DNA of 6,010 nt. Source: Chloroflexota bacterium. Lineage in GTDB: Bacteria; Chloroflexota; Anaerolineae; Anaerolineales; Anaerolineaceae. The position numbers were made by a program, and so were the translations under genes. The notes below the pieces were generated by a model that ran no database searches, was not told the DNA's origin, and worked only from the letters and a program-made list of their open reading frames with translations. Location: positions 1 through 6,010 of the forward strand of contig JAJYJF010000158.1 of the NCBI GenBank assembly GCA_021796375.1. The letters run 5' to 3'. Shown here one piece after another: positions 1-4,410 of the stretch. Position 1 is the first letter of the stretch. Every line of letters starts with the position of its first letter.

Positions 1-1
1 C

Positions 2-943
2 ACGCCGGACCGCGAGATCGGCATCCTGCAGAATCCGGTTCCAAAAGGCTTGCTCGATAAGCCGAAGAAGCTGGCCCTGGACGTAATCTTCCCCGCCATG
101 CACGGGATGAACGGGGAAGACGGCACCCTGCAGGGGCTGCTTGAGCTGGTCGACCTGCCCTACGTCGGTTCGGGGGTCCTGGGGTCCGCCATCTGCATGG
201 ACAAAGCGATCGCCAAGACCGTGCTGCGCGGCTCCGGGCTCCCGGTGCTGGACTTCATCTCGTTTACCCGGGCCGAATGGGAGCAGGAGGAAGAGGCGAT
301 CGTCACCCGGGTGGAAGCGAAGTTTGGCTACCCGGTGATTGTCAAGCCGGCCCGCCTGGGCTCGAGCATCGGGATTGAGGTGGCATCCAAGCCGGATGAC
401 CTGCGCTTTCACGTCAGCGTGGCTTCCCACTTTGATCAAAAAATCATCATCGAGCCGTATTTAAAAGACCGGGTCGACATCAATTGTTCGGTGATGGGAA
501 ACGATGAACTGACCGCGTCCGTCTGCGAGCAGCCGGTCTCTCACGAGGCGCTCCTGACCTTTGCCGATAAATACCTGCAGGGCCAGCGAGCCCAGGGGAT
601 GGAAGGGGCCAAACGCATCGTCCCCGCGCCGATCTCCCCGGAGATGACCGCTGAGGTGCAGCGGCTGGCCAAGGAGGCATTCCGCGCGGTCGACGCCCGG
701 GGCATCGCCCGGATCGATTTCTTGCTGGACCGGGCAGCCCAAAAGTTATACGTCAACGAAATCAACACCCTGCCCGGCTCTTTCGCTTTTTACCTCTGGG
801 AGCCGGCAGGCACCCCGCCGGAAGAGCTGGTGGACTGCCTCGTAGATCTGGCGGTTGAGGCCCACCGCGAGAAAAATAAAACCCAGTTCACCTCCGGCAA
901 CCAGCTTCTGCAGCACAGCGATTTTCTCGGGTTAAAGAAATAA
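2..943 (+). CDS. ddl: D-alanine--D-alanine ligase (ATP-grasp), 5'-truncated by window edge
   Basis: This enzyme joins two D-alanines using ATP in the cytoplasm, giving the dipeptide that ends the peptidoglycan stem peptide. The frame is open from base 2, so the true start (about 50 residues by family length) lies outside; a TTG at base 50 is not a credible start. Visible signatures in order: HGMNGEDGTLQG (101-136), the early Ddl motif; VKPARLGSSIG (341-373), with the ATP-binding Lys and the Ser loop; DKYL, matching the EAKY motif whose Tyr marks D-Ala-D-Ala rather than VanA-type enzymes; ARIDFLLD (from 707), with a metal-ligand Asp; and NEINTLPG (755-778), with metal-ligand Glu and Asn. Oddities: the usual REIE-like segment reads RVDIN, and the segment after NTLPG is SFAFYLW instead of the common T-S-x-S/Y type, so Tyr (791-793) sits where E. 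coli DdlB has Ser281. The family is sure; strict substrate preference is less so. Confidence 0.93.
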   Translation, partial: TPDREIGILQNPVPKGLLDKPKKLALDVIFPAMHGMNGEDGTLQGLLELVDLPYVGSGVLGSAICMDKAIAKTVLRGSGLPVLDFISFTRAEWEQEEEAIVTRVEAKFGYPVIVKPARLGSSIGIEVASKPDDLRFHVSVASHFDQKIIIEPYLKDRVDINCSVMGNDELTASVCEQPVSHEALLTFADKYLQGQRAQGMEGAKRIVPAPISPEMTAEVQRLAKEAFRAVDARGIARIDFLLDRAAQKLYVNEINTLPGSFAFYLWEPAGTPPEELVDCLVDLAVEAHREKNKTQFTSGNQLLQHSDFLGLKK

Positions 944-981
944 CCCCGAATCCGAGAAACGAGCGGCTGGATGCGGGGTTA
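941..981 (+). terminator. Hairpin overlapping the ddl stop codon, possible terminator
   Basis: TAACCCCG (941-948) pairs perfectly with CGGGGTTA (974-981). After a 1x1 mismatch, ATCC (950-953) pairs with GGAT (969-972), leaving a loop of about 15 nt. The 5' arm begins with the ddl stop codon TAA. No T-run follows (CCTTACTGCGG), so this is not a canonical intrinsic terminator. It may be a weak or Rho-assisted terminator or an mRNA 3'-end stabiliser. The pairing is seen directly; the function is inferred. Confidence 0.5.
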
Positions 982-1006
982 CCTTACTGCGGAATTCAAA
1001 GAGGGC

Positions 1007-1033
1007 TGCTCTAATTATTGATTTTTTAGAGCA
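1007..1033 (+). promoter_or_regulatory. Inverted repeat over the -35 box, candidate operator
   Basis: TGCTCTAA (1007-1014) and TTAGAGCA (1026-1033) form a perfect 8-bp inverted repeat with an 11-base AT-rich spacer. The candidate -35 hexamer TTGATT (1018-1023) lies inside the spacer and the right arm ends 7 bases before the -10 box. A dimeric repressor bound here would block RNA polymerase. As the repeat lies upstream of the predicted transcription start, it would act as DNA, not as RNA of this transcript. If ddl transcripts read through, it could also form a hairpin in their tail. The regulator is not identifiable from the sequence. Confidence 0.5.
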
Positions 1034-1046
1034 TCATTACTATAAT
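1018..1046 (+). promoter_or_regulatory. Sigma-70-type promoter for the ABC importer operon
   Basis: TTGATT (1018-1023, 4 of 6 to TTGACA) and a perfect TATAAT (1041-1046) are separated by exactly 17 bases in locally AT-rich DNA. The predicted start is near 1053, giving a 5' untranslated leader of about 198 nt before the receptor ATG at 1251. This is the best promoter in the window. It is preceded by the ddl 3' hairpin and overlapped by an inverted repeat, which fits independent, regulated transcription of the importer. Confidence 0.72.
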
Positions 1047-1052
1047 AGCTCA

Positions 1053-1250
1053 AGCATGCAGATCCATTAACAGGAATAATGTTCTTGAAAGTACCGGCGC
1101 AAATGTGGTTTGGCCTTACCGCCTGCAAGGGCGAGAAAAGCACTGGTCTAACGGTATTCAGCCTCACGGGGGAGCAAGCCGAGGCGATGCCGACGCCGCT
1201 GTTATCTATCCAAATCCGTCGACCCTAAAATTGAATATCAGGAGGAGAAG
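1053..1250 (+). promoter_or_regulatory. Long 5' leader of the importer mRNA with foldable stems
   Basis: The ~198-nt leader can form a 9-bp stem: TGAA (1086-1089), a 2-nt bulge, and TACCG (1092-1096) pair with CGGTATTCA (1152-1160). It encloses a small hairpin, CGCC/GGCG (1120-1123 with 1130-1133). Directly abutting it, GCCTC (1161-1165) pairs with GAGGC (1181-1185). That stem excludes another, GGCG/CGCC (1183-1186 with 1194-1197), since bases 1183-1185 are shared. The leader ends with a strong Shine-Dalgarno, AGGAGG (1240-1245), 5 nt before ATG. I compared it by memory with SAM, TPP, cobalamin, lysine, glycine, glutamine, c-di-GMP, fluoride and yybP-ykoY riboswitch cores and recognised none. 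The stems are seen; a regulatory RNA role is inference. No clear protein-coding gene is seen between 944 and 1250. Confidence 0.4.
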
Positions 1251-2315
1251 ATGAAGCTGTACCGTGTTTTTAGTTTTGTATTGCTCTTGAGCCTTGTGCT
1301 GGCTGCTTGCAGCACGCCGCAGACTGCGACGCAGGCACCGGCTCCAACCCAGGCGCCGGCAGCCACCCAGCCGCCCGCGCCGACCCAGGCGCCGGCTGCC
1401 ACCCAGGCGCCCGCCACCGCCGCGCCAACGGCGGCCGCGACCGCAGCTCCAACCGTAGCGCCAACCGCGGCAGCGACCGCAGCGCCAGCCGCGGCGCCCA
1501 CGGTGATTCCCACCCCGGTTGCCGCGCTGCCGCAATTCACCACGCTGTATAAAGGCAAGCTGCTCTACTGCACCGATTTCCCCTACGCGCCGCAGGAATA
1601 TTACGACGACAACGGGAATCCGCAAGGCGCGGACATCGATATCGGCAATGAGATCGCCCGCCGCCTGAACCTGCAGCCAGTCTATATCAACAGCGTTTTC
1701 GACAGCATCATCGCTGCAGTCACCGGCGGTAAATGCGACGCGATCATTTCGGCGATGAATATCACGCCGGACCGGCAGAAGCAGGTCAGTATGATCCCCT
1801 ACTTCGAGGCTGGCCAGCAGTTCGTGACCACCAAGGGCAACCCCAACAACATCAACGGCCCGATGGACCTGTGCGGGAAATCCGCCGCGGTTGAGAGCGG
1901 CACGACCGAACAGTTTTATCTGGAAGGGTCCGATGTCTACAAAGACAACGGGATCACCCAGGCCTGCACGAAGGCCGGAAAACAGCCGGTAAACGTGGTG
2001 GTTACCCAGAAAGACAGCGACGCGCTGCAGCAGCTTCTCTCCGGCAAGGTGGTGGTCTACTTCACCGATTCGCCGGTGGCCGCTTACGCAACCATCCAGC
2101 ACCCGGATCAGTTCCAGCTGGCTGGAACGGTTCTGAACTCGGCGCCCGAAGGGATCAACCTGCCCTGCGGACAGTCGGACTGCTCGACCGCTCCGTTCAC
2201 CCCGCTTGCCCAGGCGATCCAGTTCACCCTGGGGAAGATGATCAACGACGGCACCTACATGAAGATTCTCACCAAGTGGAATCTCGCCGATGGGGCGGTG
2301 AAACAACCGTATTAA
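1251..2315 (+). CDS. Polar amino-acid ABC transporter substrate-binding lipoprotein (SBP_bac_3 family)
   Basis: This is the extracytoplasmic receptor that captures a small polar amino acid and hands it to the permease encoded next. The 354-residue product starts with a lipoprotein signal: basic N-end, hydrophobic core, and lipobox LAAC with the acylated Cys20. Residues 21-93 are an Ala/Pro/Thr/Gln linker holding the domain off the membrane. From about 94 onward is a family 3 two-lobe binding domain of normal size (~260 residues). The ITPDR motif carries Arg175, the expected ligand-carboxylate clamp, and FTDSP carries Asp273, placed like the amino-group-binding Asp of HisJ. Six cysteines (107, 162, 208, 239, 306, 311) could form up to three disulfides. 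The start is fixed by AGGAGG at 1240-1245 and by the signal peptide. The ligand cannot be named; His, Gln, Glu, Arg or ectoine-like molecules are all possible for this family. Confidence 0.93.
   Translation: MKLYRVFSFVLLLSLVLAACSTPQTATQAPAPTQAPAATQPPAPTQAPAATQAPATAAPTAAATAAPTVAPTAAATAAPAAAPTVIPTPVAALPQFTTLYKGKLLYCTDFPYAPQEYYDDNGNPQGADIDIGNEIARRLNLQPVYINSVFDSIIAAVTGGKCDAIISAMNITPDRQKQVSMIPYFEAGQQFVTTKGNPNNINGPMDLCGKSAAVESGTTEQFYLEGSDVYKDNGITQACTKAGKQPVNVVVTQKDSDALQQLLSGKVVVYFTDSPVAAYATIQHPDQFQLAGTVLNSAPEGINLPCGQSDCSTAPFTPLAQAIQFTLGKMINDGTYMKILTKWNLADGAVKQPY
1329..1418 (+). repeat. Five 18-bp tandem repeats encoding the TQ(A/P)PA(A/P/T) linker hexapeptide
   Basis: Five consecutive 18-base units encode TQAPAP, TQAPAA, TQPPAP, TQAPAA and TQAPAT (residues 27-56) right after the lipoprotein anchor. 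The DNA units are similar but not identical (core ACCCAGGCGCCGGC). This is a flexible spacer, probably O-glycosylatable at its threonines. It should be prone to slippage, so its length may vary among strains. Confidence 0.85.
1419..1490 (+). repeat. Two 36-bp repeats encoding an Ala/Pro/Thr 12-mer
   Basis: Residues 57-68 (AAPTAAATAAPT) and 69-80 (VAPTAAATAAPA) are near-identical 12-residue units that continue the receptor linker. The shift in period from 18 to 36 bases at 1419 suggests two independent expansion events. The linker then runs through a short Pro/Val/Thr stretch into the binding domain near residue 94. Confidence 0.75.
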
Positions 2316-2354
2316 AATCTGCGGACCGAGCTCGGCCGATCGTTTTGTCCTGAG

Positions 2355-2399
2355 GATTGCCGGCCGAGGGGATGACCCCCGACCGGCAATCTTATCATT
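2355..2399 (+). terminator. Strong hairpin between receptor and permease genes, attenuating terminator
   Basis: GATTGCCGG (2355-2363) pairs perfectly with CCGGCAATC (2383-2391). Inside, after a C-A mismatch, CG (2365-2366) pairs with CG (2380-2381), then GGGG (2368-2371) pairs with CCCC (2376-2379) across an ATGA tetraloop. The following bases (TTATCATTCTTCT) are T-rich but interrupted. The hairpin starts 40 bases after the receptor stop and ends 84 bases before the permease ATG. In binding-protein operons such a structure commonly lets the receptor be over-produced by partial termination or 3'-end protection. The fold is seen; partial read-through is inferred from gene order. Confidence 0.75.
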
Positions 2400-2447
2400 C
2401 TTCTCACTGCACCCTTTTCTGGATGATCTTTTGCCAGGCGAGCGGTT

Positions 2448-2453
2448 TACAAT
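2448..2453 (+). promoter_or_regulatory. Weak -10-like box before the permease gene
   Basis: TACAAT matches TATAAT at 5 of 6 bases and lies 22 bases before the permease ATG, downstream of the hairpin at 2355-2391. No convincing -35 box occurs at 16-18 bases spacing, so an internal promoter is possible but weakly supported. The permease Shine-Dalgarno, GAGG (2467-2470), sits 5 bases before the ATG. Confidence 0.22.
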
Positions 2454-2475
2454 GCAGTAGGATCCTGAGGAACCC

Positions 2476-3252
2476 ATGTACCATTTCGACTGGGCGATAT
2501 TCTGGCAGTATCTATGGCCTGGAACGGCGCTGCAAAACCCGCTCATCCGCTACGGCCTGATCGCGACGATTACGTGCAGCATCCTCGCCCAGGCGGTAGG
2601 GGTCCTGCTCGGGCTGGCCGCCGCGCTGGGGAAGATGTCGAAATTTGCCCCCTTCCGCTGGATCGCCGATTTCTACATCTGGTGGTTCCGGGGGACGCCG
2701 CTGCTGGTCCAGATGGTCCTGTTGTACTACGGGCTTGGCGTCACCCACATCTTTGATTTTCCGGATATCCACATCATCGGCATCACGATCATCGGCGCCA
2801 TCCAGGCCGGTACCCTTGCGCTGGCGATCAACGAAGGCGCTTATATGGCGGAGATCGTCCGCGCCGGGATCGAGGCGATCGACCCGGGCCAGATGGAAGC
2901 CGCGAAGTCGCTCGGGATGTCGTATGGATTGGCCATGCGGCGGATCATCCTGCCTCAGGCGGCCAAAGTCATCATCCCGCCGCTGGGAAATGAGTTCAAT
3001 AACATGATGAAAACCACTTCCCTGATGACGATCATCTCGGCGACGGAACTTTTCTTTGGGTACTACCAAGTCAACGGCCGGTTGTTCAAGCCGTTTGAAT
3101 TATTCCTGGATGCGTCATTCTACTACCTGGCAATGACGACGGTGTGGACCTTCATCCAATCCAGGATCGAAGCCAGCCTTGGCGAGCGCAAGCAGGTCCG
3201 GGCTCCGAGCACATTCCAACGTATTTTCCGAAGCTCCCCCATGGCGCATTGA
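2476..3252 (+). CDS. Amino-acid ABC transporter permease (HisM/GlnP family)
   Basis: This inner-membrane subunit forms the amino-acid channel. Its 258 residues match a single HisMQ/GlnP-type permease. Hydrophobic spans are visible near 26-51, 75-90 and 98-118, with others around 180-198 and 210-228. The family motif FRGTPLLVQ begins at Phe71. The cytoplasmic coupling loop, from Glu120 to about Pro160, carries EAAKSLG (Glu141-Gly147), which docks on the ATPase. Only one permease gene lies in the operon, so the channel is probably a homodimer, as in GlnP-type systems. The ATG at 2476 has GAGG five bases upstream and gives the expected N-terminus. The stop at 3250-3252 lies one base before the ATPase ATG, which implies translational coupling. 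The terminal ~25 residues are basic and likely cytoplasmic. Confidence 0.95.
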   Translation: MYHFDWAIFWQYLWPGTALQNPLIRYGLIATITCSILAQAVGVLLGLAAALGKMSKFAPFRWIADFYIWWFRGTPLLVQMVLLYYGLGVTHIFDFPDIHIIGITIIGAIQAGTLALAINEGAYMAEIVRAGIEAIDPGQMEAAKSLGMSYGLAMRRIILPQAAKVIIPPLGNEFNNMMKTTSLMTIISATELFFGYYQVNGRLFKPFELFLDASFYYLAMTTVWTFIQSRIEASLGERKQVRAPSTFQRIFRSSPMAH

Positions 3253-3253
3253 T

Positions 3254-4057
3254 ATGAGCGATCAAAATCCTCCCCCAACGTTTTCTGCACCGGACAGCTC
3301 GATGGTTGTGAAGGCTGATAAGGTCAATAAGTGGTTTGGCCCGCTGCACGTTCTGAAAGATATCAGCCTGGAAGTGCGCAAGAACGATGTGGTGATGATC
3401 ATCGGCCCATCGGGATCCGGGAAGAGCACCTTCTTGCGCTGCGTCAACCACCTCGAAAAAATCAACAGCGGGATCATTTATGTGAACGGCCATCCGATCG
3501 GCTATCACGTCCGTGAAGACCGGCTGATCGAGGACCGGGAGAAGAATATTGCCCGCCAGCGGGCTGAGATCGGGATGGTTTTCCAGCGCTTCAACCTCTT
3601 CCCCCATATGACGGCGCTGGAAAACATCATCGAAGCGCCGCTGCGGGTGCGCAGGCTGCCGATGGACCAGGTGGTCGCGGATGGCGAGCGGCTTCTCGCC
3701 CGCGTGGGGCTGGCGGAGAAGCGCGGCAGCTATCCGAGCCAGCTCTCCGGCGGGCAGCAGCAGCGGGTGGCCATCGCCCGGGCGCTGGCCATGAAGCCCA
3801 GCCTGATGCTCTTCGACGAGCCAACCTCCGCCCTGGACCCGGAGATGATCGGCGAGGTGCTGGACGTGATGAAGGAGCTCGCGCACGAGGTGACGATGAT
3901 CGTGGTTTCGCACGAGATGGGTTTTGCCCGTGCCGCCTCCAACCGCGTCCTGTTTATGGACGAAGGCCGGATCATCGAAAATTCCACCCCGGACCAGCTT
4001 TTCGACCACCCGCAGGAGGAGCGGACGAAGCAGTTCCTCAGCAAAATCCTGCACTAG
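3254..4057 (+). CDS. Amino-acid ABC transporter ATP-binding protein (HisP/GlnQ family)
   Basis: This cytoplasmic ATPase dimerises under the permease and powers uptake. The 267-residue product has every functional motif: Walker [10 protein letters not shown] (51-59), Q-loop Gln111 in VFQRFNLF, signature LSGGQQQR from 164, Walker B LMLFDEP with Asp188 and catalytic Glu189, a SALD D-loop, and switch His220. The region between Walker A and Q-loop has the HisP-like extension (about residues 79-107), typical of polar amino-acid importers. The ATG at 3254 was chosen because it follows the permease stop by a single base. No Shine-Dalgarno precedes it, nor the alternative ATG at 3302 (Met17, just ahead of the conserved strand), so initiation probably depends on ribosomes arriving from the permease. 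Upstream TTG codons inside the permease gene are unlikely starts. The product length is normal and nothing key is missing. Confidence 0.95.
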   Translation: MSDQNPPPTFSAPDSSMVVKADKVNKWFGPLHVLKDISLEVRKNDVVMIIGPSGSGKSTFLRCVNHLEKINSGIIYVNGHPIGYHVREDRLIEDREKNIARQRAEIGMVFQRFNLFPHMTALENIIEAPLRVRRLPMDQVVADGERLLARVGLAEKRGSYPSQLSGGQQQRVAIARALAMKPSLMLFDEPTSALDPEMIGEVLDVMKELAHEVTMIVVSHEMGFARAASNRVLFMDEGRIIENSTPDQLFDHPQEERTKQFLSKILH

Positions 4058-4124
4058 GGTCCGAAGACTTCCCGCGGGGGCGGGTGAGGGTCCTACCGCA
4101 TCCAGATGCTGGACAGATCTCCAC

Positions 4125-4181
4125 GGGGCGGCTCGCCCCAGGCAAATAACCTGGGACTGCGCGAGCGGCCCCTTTTTATTT
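4125..4181 (+). terminator. Rho-independent terminator of the ABC importer operon
   Basis: GGGGCGGCTCGC (4125-4136) pairs with GCGAGCGGCCCC (4161-4172) over 12 positions with a single G-G mismatch. The stem is continued by a perfect inner hairpin, CCCAGG (4137-4142) with CCTGGG (4150-4155), which has a 7-base AT-rich loop; five bases (4156-4160) bulge on the 3' side. TTTTTATTT (4173-4181) follows immediately. This is a canonical intrinsic terminator, 67 bases after the ATPase stop, and it separates the importer from the mannosidase gene. A smaller hairpin, TCCAG/CTGGA (4101-4113), precedes it. Confidence 0.92.
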
Positions 4182-4410
4182 CCACCCCCATCCAATAAGG
4201 CGAATAAGATTAAAACAGGCAGAACCACCATAACTCCCATCAAGATTATCGAAGAGGTTATGCCAGGCGACTGACGCAGCAAGCGGCTGTCATTGCCCGA
4301 ACCGGCTGCCGGGACCTCTCAGAGGCGCCGGCAAACCAGCGGGTCCGCTCCCATCTAAATTCCGGCGGTTGCGATAGAATTGATGGGATCACCCCATCTG
4401 AGGCATCTCC
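4182..4410 (+). other. Intergenic region upstream of the mannosidase gene
   Basis: I see no convincing gene here. The first part (4182-4262) is AT-richer than its surroundings and contains AAGATTA twice (4206-4212 and 4242-4248) and the inverted pair CATAAC/GTTATG (4229-4234 and 4257-4262). The second part holds a hairpin: GCCGG (4308-4312) with CCGGC (4328-4332), enclosing CCTC/GAGG (4315-4318 and 4322-4325). It also holds a short inverted repeat, AGCGG-GT-CCGCT (4338-4349), about 25 bases before a -10-like box. These may form the control region of the mannosidase gene, but no regulator can be named. Confidence 0.45.
4375..4380 (+). promoter_or_regulatory. -10-like box of the mannosidase gene
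   Basis: TAGAAT matches TATAAT at 5 of 6 bases and lies 30 bases before the ATG at 4411, which would give a short leader of roughly 24 nt. A -35 box at normal spacing is not evident, so either an activator is needed or the call is wrong. The inverted repeat AGCGG-GT-CCGCT (4338-4349) just upstream is placed where an activator or repressor could bind. Confidence 0.3.

Noticed and set aside
1161..1201. Resemblance to fluoride (GGCGATG...CGCC) or yybP-ykoY (GGGGAG) riboswitch pieces.
   Set aside because: Only short fragments match; the remaining conserved cores of either class are absent, and the downstream genes are an amino-acid importer.
1020..1230. Minus-strand open frame through the leader between ddl and the receptor gene.
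   Set aside because: It has no good start codon or ribosome site and no recognisable motif, and the opposite strand here carries the importer promoter and leader.
2326..2335. Perfect 10-base palindrome CCGAGCTCGG just after the receptor stop codon.
   Set aside because: It is too short and has no loop for a hairpin; such palindromes arise often by chance in GC-rich DNA, and it lies in no promoter-like context.
1206..2546. 446-codon minus-strand open frame opposite the receptor gene.
   Set aside because: It is a shadow of the GC-rich receptor gene. Its product is Gly/Arg low complexity where it mirrors the repeat linker, and the + strand carries an unmistakable lipoprotein receptor.
4150..4282. 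Minus-strand frame whose start encodes a hydrophobic, membrane-helix-like stretch (about 4270 down to 4190).
   Set aside because: It starts at a TTG with no Shine-Dalgarno, runs without stop through the terminator and then antisense to the ATPase gene, and resembles no protein family. The hydrophobicity follows from the local AT-rich, T-heavy composition of that strand.
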